Below are positions 54,018-61,825 of a stretch of DNA of 61,825 nucleotides, one piece after another. Below the pieces are notes generated by a model. It was not told where the DNA came from. It was given only the letters and a program-made list of their open reading frames with translations, and made no database searches. Position 1 is the first letter of the stretch; every line of letters starts with the position of its first letter. The position numbers and the translations under genes are program-made. Origin of the DNA: an uncultured Verrucomicrobiota bacterium (GTDB lineage: Bacteria; Verrucomicrobiota; Verrucomicrobiia; Verrucomicrobiales; Verrucomicrobiaceae); the NCBI GenBank assembly GCA_903848465.1, contig CAINGK010000058.1:1-61825 (forward strand), read 5' to 3'.

Positions 54018-55397
54018 ATGCGCATGGCCTCCCTTGCCGATCAACTCATCTCGCTTCTCGGTCCTGCTCGCGTTTCCGTCACGCAGGCCGACATCGCCAC
54101 GCACAGCACCGACAAATGGTTCGCGTCGAATCCGCCCGAGGTCGTCGTGCATGCTGAATCGACCGCCGAAGTCTCCGAGGTGCTGCGCTTTGCGAATGCC
54201 AACCGCATTCCCGTCACGCCTCAGGGTTCGCGCGTGGGCTATGTCGGTGGCTGCGTGCCGCTGCAGGGCGGCATTGCGCTATCGGTCGCGCGCATGAACA
54301 AGATCAAAGAGATCACCCTCGCAGACGGCGTGGCGGTGATCGAGCCGGGGGTCATCACCGGACATCTCCAAAATGAAGTGCGCAAGCTGGGCTGGTTCTA
54401 TCCGCCGGACCCGGCCTCGCTCAAAGAGTGCAGCCTCGGCGGCAACATCGCCACAAACGCTGGCGGTCCCCGCTGCCTCAAATACGGCGTCACCCGGCAT
54501 TACGTGCTCGGTTTGGAAACCGTGCTGGCAGACGGCTCCATCGTGAAAGCGGGCGGCCGCTGCCATAAAAACAAAACCGGCTTCGACCTCGTCGGGCTCA
54601 TGGTGGGCAGCGAAGGCATGCTCGGTGTCGTCACCGAAGCCACCCTGCGCTTGATCCCGCACCCACCCATGCGCGCGATGCTTTCCGCAGGCTTCAACTC
54701 CTTCGCCGAAGCGGCGAATGCCGTGCAGCGCATCCTCGGCAGCGGCTTCCTGCCCAGCGCCCTCGAAATCGCCGACAAGTTCACCCTGCGCGCCGCCCGT
54801 GAATATCTCGGTGCCTCCGTCACACCGGAAGGCGATGCGCATCTCCTCGTCGAAATCGACGGCCAGGCCGACTCAGTGAAAGGCGAAATCGAACAACTCG
54901 CCAAGCTCGTACAAAGCCTCGGCAGCATCTGCTTAAACCAAGCCATGGGCGATGAAGCCTGCGAAGCCTTCTGGAAGCTGCGCCGCGAATTCAGCTACAG
55001 CCTGCGCAATACCGGCCTGATCAAACTGAACGAAGACATCGTCGTACCGCGCGGTCGTCTCGTGGATCTGGTCGATTTCGCCGAGAAACTCCAAAGCGAA
55101 AACGGCTTCCCAGTCGCCTGCTTCGGTCATGCGGGTGACGGCAACATCCACGTCAACATCATGGTCCCGACCATGGACGACCCTGCCATCCGCGAGCGGG
55201 CCGAGGCAGCACTCGACAAGCTCTTCCACCAAGTCATCGCCTGGAACGGTGCCATCACCGGCGAACACGGCATCGGCATCGCCAAAAAACGCTGGTGGCG
55301 TGATGCCGTCTCTCCCGCCGCGAATGACATGCACCTTCGTTTGAAGGCTGCGCTTGATCCGAATGGGATCTTGAATCCCGGGAAGTTTCTCGGCTGA
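54018..55397 (+). CDS. FAD-linked oxidase, GlcD-like (glycolate/D-lactate dehydrogenase family)
   Basis: The 459-residue protein has the FAD-binding PCMH domain: PPEVVVHAESTAEVSEVLRFA, PVTPQGSRVGYVGGCVPLQGGI, IEPGVITG, and the CSLGGNIATNAGGPRCLKYG block that contacts FAD. The C-terminal FAD-oxidase domain has CFGHAGDGNIHVNIM and GEHGIGIAKKRW. It probably oxidises a 2-hydroxy acid such as glycolate or D-lactate. GlcE and GlcF partners are absent nearby. An ATG two codons on (54024) is an alternative start. Confidence 0.92.
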   Translation: MRMASLADQLISLLGPARVSVTQADIATHSTDKWFASNPPEVVVHAESTAEVSEVLRFANANRIPVTPQGSRVGYVGGCVPLQGGIALSVARMNKIKEITLADGVAVIEPGVITGHLQNEVRKLGWFYPPDPASLKECSLGGNIATNAGGPRCLKYGVTRHYVLGLETVLADGSIVKAGGRCHKNKTGFDLVGLMVGSEGMLGVVTEATLRLIPHPPMRAMLSAGFNSFAEAANAVQRILGSGFLPSALEIADKFTLRAAREYLGASVTPEGDAHLLVEIDGQADSVKGEIEQLAKLVQSLGSICLNQAMGDEACEAFWKLRREFSYSLRNTGLIKLNEDIVVPRGRLVDLVDFAEKLQSENGFPVACFGHAGDGNIHVNIMVPTMDDPAIRERAEAALDKLFHQVIAWNGAITGEHGIGIAKKRWWRDAVSPAANDMHLRLKAALDPNGILNPGKFLG

Positions 55398-55448
55398 TAC
55401 CGCAAGCCTGCAAGATCACTCCTTCCAACACTGTTCCCTCCAACCACC

Positions 55449-56645
55449 ATGACCAAACTGCTCATCCCGACCCTGCTGCTCGCGCTGCCCTTGTGCGCCG
55501 CTGATTTGAAGTTCAAAAAATTCACGCTCACCGAGGAGTTCGTGGCAGAAGGGGCAAATTTTGCAGATTTCGACCATGACGGTCAAAATGACATCTGCTC
55601 AGGCCGCTTCATCTGGAAGGGCCCGGAGTTCAAGGAGCGCGTTGAGTTCGCACCAAAATTCGAAAAGGAGCCGTACGATCCGGCCAAGGGCTACAGCGAT
55701 TTCTTCCTGACCTACACCTATGATTTCAACGGTGACGGCTGGAGCGACATCCTGGCCTATTCCTGGCCGGGCAAGGAGACCTGGGTGTTTGAAAATCCGC
55801 AGAACAAAGGCGGTGAATGGAAGCGCCACACCATCTTCGATGTCACGGACAATGAGTCCCCCGATTTCAAAGACGTGAATGGCGATGGCAAACCCGAAAT
55901 CGTCTGCCACACCGGCGGTCAGCTTGGCTATGCCGAAATCGACTGGTCCAATCCCTTCGGCAAAGCCCGCTTTCGCCCCATCTCTCCAAAGTCACCGGAG
56001 AACGACAAGAAGTACTTCCGCTACACGCACGGCTATGGCGTGGGTGATGTGAATGGCGACGGCCGTGCTGACATTCTCGACAAAGAAGGCTGGCGCGAAC
56101 AGCCCGCAGACACCAAGGCCGACAGCGACTGGGTCTTCCACCCGCAACTCTTCACGACGGCAGGCGGCCGGGGTGGTTCCTTCATCCTCGTTTACGATGT
56201 GAATGGCGACGGTCGCAACGATGTGATCAGCAGCTATGACGCACACGGCTACGGCTTCGGCTGGTTTGAGCAAAAAGCCGACGGCACCTTCACTGAACAC
56301 AAGCTCATGGGAGCCACCGTCGAAGACAGCCCGGTAGGTGTTAAATTCAGTCAGCTTCACGCCATGCAACTCGCTGACATGAACGGCGACGGCGTCATGG
56401 ACGTGGTCACCGGCAAGCGCCGCTGGGCGCACGGTCCGATGAAGGACGACGAGCCGCAGGCAGCCCCGGTGCTCTATTGGTTCGAGATCAAGCGCGACGG
56501 CAAAGAAGCGCAGTTCATTCCCCATCAAATCGACGACAACAGCGGCGTCGGCACCCAGGTGACTCCGGGCGACGTCAACAAGGACGGCAAAATGGATGTC
56601 GTCATCGGCAACAAGAAGGGCGTCTTCGTCTTCCTGCAGGAGTAG
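55449..56645 (+). CDS. Secreted VCBS/FG-GAP repeat protein
   Basis: The 398-residue protein has a signal peptide (LLIPTLLLALPLCAA). It then has several calcium-loop repeats of the form D-x-N-x-D-G-x-x-D: DFNGDGWSD, DVNGDGKPE, DVNGDGRAD, DVNGDGRND, DMNGDGVMD and DVNKDGKMD. The repeats suggest a seven-bladed propeller like that of FG-GAP/integrin-type proteins. In Planctomycetes and Verrucomicrobia such proteins are common but of unknown role. The gene is separate from glcD-like by 51 bp and could be co-transcribed. Confidence 0.92.
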   Translation: MTKLLIPTLLLALPLCAADLKFKKFTLTEEFVAEGANFADFDHDGQNDICSGRFIWKGPEFKERVEFAPKFEKEPYDPAKGYSDFFLTYTYDFNGDGWSDILAYSWPGKETWVFENPQNKGGEWKRHTIFDVTDNESPDFKDVNGDGKPEIVCHTGGQLGYAEIDWSNPFGKARFRPISPKSPENDKKYFRYTHGYGVGDVNGDGRADILDKEGWREQPADTKADSDWVFHPQLFTTAGGRGGSFILVYDVNGDGRNDVISSYDAHGYGFGWFEQKADGTFTEHKLMGATVEDSPVGVKFSQLHAMQLADMNGDGVMDVVTGKRRWAHGPMKDDEPQAAPVLYWFEIKRDGKEAQFIPHQIDDNSGVGTQVTPGDVNKDGKMDVVIGNKKGVFVFLQE

Positions 56646-56696
56646 GCGAGCCAAAATCAATATTGGACTGCTGGATTGAGTCCACTACCTTCCGGC

Positions 56697-56930
56697 ATGC
56701 CACTCACGCCTCAAGAGATCGAATCTCAGGCACTTGAACTGCCCGCGAATGACCGTGCCGAACTGGCGGAGCGTCTCGCGGGCAGCCTTTCAAACGACGA
56801 GACCAGTCCTTCCAGACAGGCTTGGCTTAAGCTGGCGCGAAAACGCCGTGATGAGATCCGATCTGGCTCCGTCACTGGCATCCCTGGTGAGGAGGGTTCA
56901 GCGTTGGTTCGCAAGCTGGTCGGTCGATGA
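56697..56930 (+). CDS. Addiction-module antitoxin (TIGR02574-like)
   Basis: The 77-residue product has the pattern LTPQEIESQALELPANDRAELAERL, typical of small antitoxins that pair with ParE/RelE toxins (LPxxxRxxLAxxL helix). The rest is charged. The start at 56697 (MPLTPQ) was taken over a TTG at 56676. Its stop overlaps the toxin start by 4 bases. Confidence 0.88.
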   Translation: MPLTPQEIESQALELPANDRAELAERLAGSLSNDETSPSRQAWLKLARKRRDEIRSGSVTGIPGEEGSALVRKLVGR

Positions 56931-57223
56931 AATACATCTATCATCCTGAGGCACTGGCTGAATACGCTGATGCCGCTTTGTATTATGAGGAGCGGACTGC
57001 CAGACTGGGTGCGGATTTCACGGTGGAGGTGGAGGATGCGATTCAAAGCATCTTGAAAGCCCCAGATCGCTGGCGATGCATTGAAGAGGACGTCCGCAGG
57101 TATCTGGTGCGCCGTTTCCCCTATGGCATCCTCTACACCATGGAACAAGATGACGTCCTTATCCTGGCTCTCATGCACCTCAGTCGTGAACCGGGTTACT
57201 GGCGACATCGAGCCTCACGCTAG
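56927..57223 (+). CDS. ParE/RelE-family toxin
   Basis: The 98-residue protein has the ParE/RelE pattern YHPEALAEYADAALYYEER, helix-rich ARLGADFTVEVEDAIQSI, PDRWRCIEEDVRRYLVRRFPYGILYTMEQDDVLILALMHLSREPGYWRHR. The R-x-x-x-R-x-F-P-Y-x-I-x-Y motif is diagnostic. ParE types block DNA gyrase and RelE types cut mRNA on the ribosome. Which applies here is unclear. It ends one base before the convergent fmt gene stop. Confidence 0.92.
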   Translation: MKYIYHPEALAEYADAALYYEERTARLGADFTVEVEDAIQSILKAPDRWRCIEEDVRRYLVRRFPYGILYTMEQDDVLILALMHLSREPGYWRHRASR

Positions 57224-58153
57224 TCAACCCAGCACATCACCCGCCTGCAACGGGTGCCCACGCAAAAAGTCGGCGGCAGGCAATCGCTTGCCGCCTTCTA
57301 TTTGGACCTCAGTCAAATTGAGCAATCCGTTGCCACAACTTACCAAAATGCCGTCGGCAGTGGCGCTGACGATCGTGCCAGGAGCAGGACAAGCATCTGC
57401 ATTGGCGATGACTTGCGCCCGGTGAATCTTCATCTGCGCCTCCTTGAGCAGACAGGAAGTTCCAGGCCAAGGTGTGAAGGCGCGAACGAGGCGGTCAAGT
57501 TCGATGGCAGGACGTGTCCAGTCGAGGCGACCATCCTGACGGGTGAGTTTGCGGACGTGGGTGACCTTGGATTCATCCTGCTTTTCACGCGGTGGATGCC
57601 CGGTGGCGAGGAGATCCAGTGCAGCTTCAAGCGCTTCAGGTGCCTGTAGTGCAAGCTTGTCGTGCAGGCTGCCGCCAGTGTCGTCTGCGGCGATAGCAAT
57701 ACGCTGCATGAGCAGGATGTCGCCAGTATCGAGGCCTTCATCCATGAACATGATGGTGACACCGGTTTCAGTGTCGCCGTCACGGATCGCGGCCTGGATG
57801 GGGGCGGCACCACGATGGCGTGGCAGCAACGAGGTGTGTACGTTCAGGCAGCCGAGCGGCGGCACATCGAGCACGGCACGGGACAAAATCTGCCCGTAGG
57901 CCACGACGATGGCGACGTCGGCATTGAAGGCCTTCAGCTCCTCCACGGCGTGGCGGATTTTCAGCGGCTGCAGGACGGTGAGTCCTGCTGCAAGGGCGCG
58001 CACCTTGATCTGCGGCGGCGTGAGCACCTGCTTGCGACCCACCGGTTTGTCCGGCTGAGTGACGACACCGACGACGGTGTGCTTCGGCGTGCTGAGCAGC
58101 CATTCCAATGAAGGAAGGCCGATGTCGCCTGTGCCAATGAAAAGAACTCGCAT
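57224..58153 (-). CDS. fmt: Methionyl-tRNA formyltransferase
   Basis: The enzyme formylates initiator Met-tRNA using 10-formyl-THF. The 309-residue protein has VLFIGTGDIGLPSLEWLL at the N-terminus, VAYGQILSRAVLD, and the catalytic region LNVHTSLLPRHRGAAPIQ with Asn104 and His106 plus Asp142 in EGLDTGDIL. These match the N-H-D set of E. coli Fmt. The C-terminal domain is normal. The adenylate-kinase-like gene lies 10 bp upstream on the same strand, so they are probably one transcript. Confidence 0.96.
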   Translation of the reverse strand: MRVLFIGTGDIGLPSLEWLLSTPKHTVVGVVTQPDKPVGRKQVLTPPQIKVRALAAGLTVLQPLKIRHAVEELKAFNADVAIVVAYGQILSRAVLDVPPLGCLNVHTSLLPRHRGAAPIQAAIRDGDTETGVTIMFMDEGLDTGDILLMQRIAIAADDTGGSLHDKLALQAPEALEAALDLLATGHPPREKQDESKVTHVRKLTRQDGRLDWTRPAIELDRLVRAFTPWPGTSCLLKEAQMKIHRAQVIANADACPAPGTIVSATADGILVSCGNGLLNLTEVQIEGGKRLPAADFLRGHPLQAGDVLG

Positions 58154-58163
58154 TGCTTTGCGA

Positions 58164-58799
58164 CTAGACCTTCATTTTTTCCAGCTCTTTCCATGCATCG
58201 AGCTGCATGACGCCGCCGATGATGTCATAGAGCACCTTGGCAGGGGCCTGGCTGGCATCGATGTCGAGAATGCGGTCACCAGCATAGTAGTCGAGAATGG
58301 GCTTGGTCTCGGCCTCGTAGGTGGCAAAGCGCTGCTGGATGACGGTTTCGTTGGCGTCGTCAAAGCGGTTGTCTTTGAGAGCACGTTTGCGCAGGCGGCG
58401 GGCGAGTTCGGTGCGGTCAGGGCAGGAGAGATGGAAGACCTTCAGCACTTCGATGTGCGGCTCCATGAACCTAGCCTGCTCGACGTTGCGGGGGATGCCG
58501 TCGAGCACGAGGAAGTCGATCTCTGGCTTAAACTGATGAGAATCAATGCGTTGCTTGAGATTGGCATGCCAGAGTTCTACGGTCACGTCGTCTGGGACCA
58601 GCTCACCGCGGCTGGAGTATTCGACGAATTTCTGGCCGATGGCTGTGCGGGTGTCGAGGGAGCGGAAGACATCGCCGCAGGCGAGGTGATGGAAGCGCGG
58701 GATGCTGCCCAGCACCTTTCCCTGCGTCCCCTTGCCACTGCCGGGAGCGCCGAGGATGAGAAAGGCTTTGATGCGGGCGGTGTTAGGTTCGTGGGACAT
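58164..58799 (-). CDS. Adenylate kinase-like nucleoside monophosphate kinase
   Basis: The 211-residue protein (start at 58799, MSHEPNTARIK) has the P-loop GAPGSGKGT (17-25). ACGDVFRSL follows for the NMP-binding part, then FLVLDGIPRNVEQARF, the D-G-x-P-R motif, and ALKDNRFDDANETVIQQRF in the short-LID style. It balances adenine nucleotides (ATP + AMP to 2 ADP) if it is a true Adk; UMP/CMP kinase activity cannot be excluded. It lies between fmt and the GT9 gene on the same strand. Confidence 0.88.
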   Translation of the reverse strand: MSHEPNTARIKAFLILGAPGSGKGTQGKVLGSIPRFHHLACGDVFRSLDTRTAIGQKFVEYSSRGELVPDDVTVELWHANLKQRIDSHQFKPEIDFLVLDGIPRNVEQARFMEPHIEVLKVFHLSCPDRTELARRLRKRALKDNRFDDANETVIQQRFATYEAETKPILDYYAGDRILDIDASQAPAKVLYDIIGGVMQLDAWKELEKMKV

Positions 58800-58821
58800 G
58801 ATTTTGGATGAAGCTAGCACG

Positions 58822-59715
58822 TTACGATTTCGCAACAACCTGCGCGGCGGCCAATTTCACTTCTTCGACTGACAAAGCGGACAAATCTTGTGTCGGATTT
58901 CGCAAAAACTGCACCCAGGATTGGGGTGGTGACCAGATAGCGGGATCGGTGGGACCGAACAAAAGGAGGGAGGGTACGCCGCATGCGGCGGCCAGATGGG
59001 AGATGCCGCTGTCATGGCCCAAAAAGGCGGTGCAGGTGCTGAGGCGGGTGGCGAGCTCGGTCAGGGGAAGGGCGTGCCAGATGGGACGACCGGTGGGTTG
59101 GATGCCGCGCTCTTGTTCGGCTTCGCCGGTGATGAAGATGACTTCATCGTTGGGAAAGTCGGCGGCGACTTGGAGCCAGCGGTCGAGGGGCCAGTTCTTT
59201 TTTTCGGAACCGCTGCCGACGTGGATGGCGATGCGGCGCTGGGTGGCGGGTGGGCGCTGGAAGTGGGCGCGGTGGAGGTGCTCGTCTTCCAGAAACATGG
59301 CGAGCTTTTCCAGGCCTTGGGCGAGCTGCTTGGAGGCGTGGGGGCCATCGGGCTTTACCAAGGGCGAGCACTCGATGAGGGTTTTGACGCCGACGCGCTC
59401 CATGCTGGCGCGGAAGTGGCCATCGGGATCATAGAGGAAGCTCACGACGAGATTGAAGCTGCGCAGGTGGTCGGCGAGGGCTTCGTCGATGGGGGCTGTT
59501 TTGGCAAACAGCGGGGCCATGGTGCGGTGTTCGAGGCTGCGGATGGAGTCGGCCAGTCCTGCGGTGCGGGCGAGTTCGGCGATGGCGGGATAGCCGATGA
59601 CTTCGAGGTGGCAGTTCGCGATGGTGTCACGCAGCAGACGGAGCGCTGGGAGCGTGAGGATGAAGTCGCCAATCGCGCCGCCACGAATGACGAGGACACG
59701 GGGCTGCGGGTGCAT
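58822..59715 (-). CDS. Glycosyltransferase family 9 (heptosyltransferase-like)
   Basis: This 297-residue protein has the GT9 N-terminal motif VLVIRGGAIGDFILTLPALRLLRD and the C-terminal IAIHVGSGSEKKNWPLDRW, then CTAFLGHDSGISHLAAACGVPSLLLFGPTDPAIW. The latter block binds the nucleotide sugar. GT9 members add ADP-heptose to the lipopolysaccharide core. It is slightly shorter than E. coli WaaC/WaaF (about 320-350). Its start overlaps the stop of the upstream membrane-protein gene by one base, so the two are co-expressed. Confidence 0.92.
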   Translation of the reverse strand: MHPQPRVLVIRGGAIGDFILTLPALRLLRDTIANCHLEVIGYPAIAELARTAGLADSIRSLEHRTMAPLFAKTAPIDEALADHLRSFNLVVSFLYDPDGHFRASMERVGVKTLIECSPLVKPDGPHASKQLAQGLEKLAMFLEDEHLHRAHFQRPPATQRRIAIHVGSGSEKKNWPLDRWLQVAADFPNDEVIFITGEAEQERGIQPTGRPIWHALPLTELATRLSTCTAFLGHDSGISHLAAACGVPSLLLFGPTDPAIWSPPQSWVQFLRNPTQDLSALSVEEVKLAAAQVVAKS

Positions 59716-60305
59716 CAGTAAAACAGGATAGCCGCCACGAGCAGCACCACCCCGTAGGCGATGCCGCCGTACACCGCCAGATTCCAGCGCTGGGGTTTGG
59801 CGAGCAGGGCGTTCACCCAGTCACGCATGAGGAAGGGCATGCCGATGAAGAACATGCCGATGATGATCCAGACGTAGGCGAGGATGGGCAGCAGCAGGCG
59901 GCTGGTCTGGGGCTGCAGAAAGGCGGCGGTCAGGACCGGCCCGGCCACCAGCAGCATGAGGGAACCGAGCGCACGCACGGCGAGAAATTCCTTCACATAG
60001 ATCAGCACCGCCACATAACCGCCCGCGACGATCAGCATGAACTTGTCGCGCATCGTGAAGAACTCGCCCATGTCCATGTTCGCCAGGGCAAACTCGCCCC
60101 AAAGGAAGTCGATGGTGAGGAGGATGACGCCCCATTTGTAGGTGCGGGGAAAGGCTTTCAGGAAGGCCTGGGTTTTCGCGCTGTTTTTGAGCGCCCAGAC
60201 ATGGGCGAGGATCAGTGCCAGCGCCACGACGATGCCGGTGCCCTTCAGCGGGATGCCGCCGGCAGGGGCCAGGTGGTAGAGGTAGTCGTAGAGGTCTGGA
60301 AACAT
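59715..60305 (-). CDS. Integral membrane protein, unknown function
   Basis: This protein has 196 residues and about six hydrophobic helices (GIVVALALILAHVWAL, WGVILLTIDFLWGEFA, MLIVAGGYVAVLIYV, SLMLLVAGPVLTAAF, LPILAYVWIIIGMFFIG, AVYGGIAYGVVLLVAAILF). I recognise no family. The start at 60305 (MFPDLYDYLYHL) was chosen because the upstream frame (to 60434) is rich in rare-looking residues. An alternative start is at 60350. It leads the GT9-adk-fmt run, so an envelope role is possible but unproven. Confidence 0.75.
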   Translation of the reverse strand: MFPDLYDYLYHLAPAGGIPLKGTGIVVALALILAHVWALKNSAKTQAFLKAFPRTYKWGVILLTIDFLWGEFALANMDMGEFFTMRDKFMLIVAGGYVAVLIYVKEFLAVRALGSLMLLVAGPVLTAAFLQPQTSRLLLPILAYVWIIIGMFFIGMPFLMRDWVNALLAKPQRWNLAVYGGIAYGVVLLVAAILFY

Positions 60306-60534
60306 GCGCGTGCGGCGGGAAAAACGGGCGGCACAGGTGGCGCAATCCATGCTGCTGCGCAAACCCGTTGTTCGGATGGGAGGGAGATGAGTTGACGGTG
60401 GTTGTTTCAAGCTTCTGAGATGGATGGCCTTCACGCCAGGTGCGTTGACGGTCCTATGTTTTGGTGCTGTTCATGCGTAAACCTTGGATTGTGGTTGCCT
60501 CGGCAGTGCGCTGGGGCAGTTTGAATGATCCCCC

Positions 60535-61083
60535 ATGAAAGAAAAAAAAGAAACCATCCTTGCCTGGTATGTGGTGCACACCCGCCCGAAGTGTGAACAC
60601 ATCGCCGCCGGACTGATGGCGGGTTTGGAAGGCGTGGAGACCTACTGCCCACGCATTCGCTTTCAAAAAAACACCCGTCGTGGCAAGGTGTGGTTCATTG
60701 AGGCGCTGTTCCCGAGCTACTTTTTTGCGCGGTTCATTCCGAATGAGTCGATGCGGGCGGTGAACTACTCGCAGAGCGTGATCAAGGTGGTCGATTTCGG
60801 GGGCAATCTGACGTCGGTTCCAGACAGCGCCATCGCGGCGCTGAAAGCGGAGATGAAGGACATCGAAATCTGCGAGGTGGAAATCGGCGTAAAGGTCGGT
60901 GACACCGTGGAACTGACCGAAGGGCCCATGCGTGGCATGAAAGGTATTGTGAATGCCATGCTCACCGGCGTGGAGCGTGTGCGGATTCTGCTGGAGTTTT
61001 TGGGACGGGAGAACGCTGTGGAAGTGCCGCTGTCGAAGATTCTGACCGAGCATCAGCCGCGAGCGGTGATGGGAGCGCGGTAG
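60535..61083 (+). CDS. NusG-family transcription antitermination protein (specialised paralogue)
   Basis: The 182-residue protein has an NGN domain (WYVVHTRPKCEHIAAGLMAGL near 11-31, ALFPSYFFARF) and a C-terminal KOW motif (VGDTVELTEGPMRGMKGIVNAM near 120-141). It binds RNA polymerase to promote elongation. Housekeeping nusG usually lies in the secE-nusG-rpl cluster. This one sits alone, like RfaH/UpxY-type paralogues that serve a surface-polysaccharide operon. No such operon follows; instead a decayed mobile module overlaps its end. The start ATG at 60535 is after CCCC without a clear Shine-Dalgarno. Confidence 0.88.
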   Translation: MKEKKETILAWYVVHTRPKCEHIAAGLMAGLEGVETYCPRIRFQKNTRRGKVWFIEALFPSYFFARFIPNESMRAVNYSQSVIKVVDFGGNLTSVPDSAIAALKAEMKDIEICEVEIGVKVGDTVELTEGPMRGMKGIVNAMLTGVERVRILLEFLGRENAVEVPLSKILTEHQPRAVMGAR

Positions 61084-61460
61084 AGTTGGCGGTCATTTTC
61101 CACGGTTTTGATGTGGAGAAGATCGTTGATGCGTTTGCGTTGAGCGTCGGTGTAGGTTGCAATTTGCTTGGAGAGCTGATCTTTGAGCCGCCGATTTGAG
61201 TTTTCTGATTGAAGAAACAGGCGCTTTTTATCGGATGCTCCAACTTCGATCCCCATGAACAGCGTTCCGAGGATGAAGGAACAAGCAATCTGCGTGACAA
61301 TCCTAGACTTGCCAACGCCGGCAGGCCCAATCACAGCCCCGTATTGACCTTTGGCGAAGAGTCCGTCCCCCTGGAAGAGGTCAGAGTCCGAAAAGCTCAT
61401 CGCCAAAATTTCCTCTGGCCTGCGGACAGAGAGTTCATCAGGTGGAATCGGTGTACTCAT
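61053..61460 (-). pseudogene. Truncated RepA-like AAA (AAA_25) ATPase
   Basis: The protein has 135 residues. The P-loop GPAGVGKSRIVTQIA is followed by LFLQSENSNRRLKDQLSK, patterns of AAA_25-type RepA/DNA-primase-associated ATPases of mobile elements, usually 300 or more residues long. The Walker B region and everything beyond are missing. Similarity ends near 61090 (HIKTVENDRQ), where the frame passes into the end of the NusG gene and stops at 61053. It starts by overlapping a small HTH gene upstream by 4 bases. It looks like the leftover of an integrated element cut at its 3' end. Confidence 0.75.
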
Positions 61461-61666
61461 GGCTTGGATGCACCTCCCTGATTGGCTGTAGTGGACGCGA
61501 GGAATCTGTTCAATTCTTCGGCGCTGATGATCACATGACGAAATGCACGTGACGGACGGATCAAGCCACGCTGGATCGCACGTCGGAAGGAGACAGTGGA
61601 AACCCCGAGAAGGGCTGCAGCGCCTTTAATTTAGTAGGCGATTTGATTCGATGGTGTTACTGACAT
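61457..61666 (-). pseudogene. Small HTH (excisionase/MerR-like) gene with internal stop
   Basis: Reading the minus strand from 61666 gives MSVTPSNQIAY, then a TAA stop (61631-61633), then IKGAAALLGVSTVSFRRAIQ and RGLIRPSRAFRHVIISAEEL, ending in NRFLASTTANQGGASKP. This is a winged-helix/excisionase-type HTH of about 70 residues. Relatives have a glutamine at the stop position (Y-Q-I-K-E-A-A pattern), so CAA/CAG to TAA is likely. The stop overlaps the ATPase start by 4 bases, as in intact modules. No ORF of useful length survives after the stop. Confidence 0.75.
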
Positions 61667-61734
61667 TTGATGGCATCCGACGCTGTTCACCAGCGCGTTG
61701 GTATCAAAGAAGGAGGCGGGCCTAAACCGGCCGC

Positions 61735-61825
61735 GGGGGGTGTAAAGTCTGTTCTGTAAAAGGCTTTAGCCTTGCAATGCACGCCCCATTGGGGGCTGCG
61801 GAGTGAGGCGAGCGTAGCGATGCCG
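61735..61825. repeat. Right copy of 91-bp terminal inverted repeat
   Basis: These bases are the exact reverse complement of 51-141. The window ends inside the element, so its far boundary is not visible. The 61667-61734 stretch before it holds no gene, only short GC-rich sequence (CCGGCC-type). Confidence 0.9.

Overview
The window looks like chromosomal DNA of a GC-rich member of the Verrucomicrobiota, probably near Prosthecobacter/Verrucomicrobium. The grounds are a DUF1501 protein, two sulfatases with C-x-A-x-R active-site motifs, Tat-exported Gfo/Idh/MocA and GH28 proteins, VCBS-repeat and SHD1-like secreted proteins, few clear Shine-Dalgarno sites, and many short dispersed palindromes around GC-rich cores. 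The taxonomy is inferred from gene content; there is no rRNA. I saw no tRNA or rRNA gene and no CRISPR array.

Layout. 1-450: a 91-bp repeat, present inverted at the far end of the window, abuts a truncated serine-hydrolase gene. 450-3705: divergent GH28 glycosidase and formate-tetrahydrofolate ligase. 3751-4006: MITE-like inverted-repeat element. 4135-8385: compact oligopeptide-type ABC importer (binding protein, permease with two EAA-like loops, one ATPase). 8428-12369: two small secreted proteins, a 205-bp tandem duplication, and valS carrying an in-frame palindromic insert. 12341-17083: gene remnant, RbsC-like permease, inactive-looking rhomboid, cyclase, Tat oxidoreductase. 17111-18087: kinase-like gene between inverted copies of a dispersed repeat. 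18116-26464: DUF1501 protein, sulfatase, anchored thioredoxin, transketolase with terminator, AraC regulator, Fsr-like exporter.

26473-34265 is the most striking region. Nine minus-strand genes, most overlapping by 4-11 bases, encode an acyl desaturase, an FAD oxidoreductase, DUF1365, a cyclopropane-fatty-acid-synthase-like methyltransferase, DUF1475, DUF2062, DUF1295, a second SAM methyltransferase and an RMDN-like TPR protein. A terminator separates them from galT. The set reads as a membrane-lipid unsaturation and methylation pathway. The CFA-like enzyme lacks the cysteine used by E. coli Cfa.

34354-44874: galT, metK, a second sulfatase, hisG, a 34-residue AURKAIP1/COX24-like ribosomal peptide, a large TPR protein, an ACS-family MFS transporter, an NlpC/P60-like lipoprotein and a caspase-TPR protein. 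45009-57223: a MazF-type and a ParE-type toxin-antitoxin pair, a YmdB-like phosphodiesterase, a cell-wall amidase overlapping an epimerase-shikimate kinase fusion, an MBL-fold exonuclease-like protein opposite a SWIM-SNF2 helicase, a GlcD-like oxidase and a VCBS protein. 57224-60305: fmt, adk-like kinase, GT9 glycosyltransferase and a membrane protein. 60535-61825: a NusG paralogue, a decayed mobile-element module (HTH gene with internal stop, truncated AAA ATPase), and the second copy of the terminal repeat.
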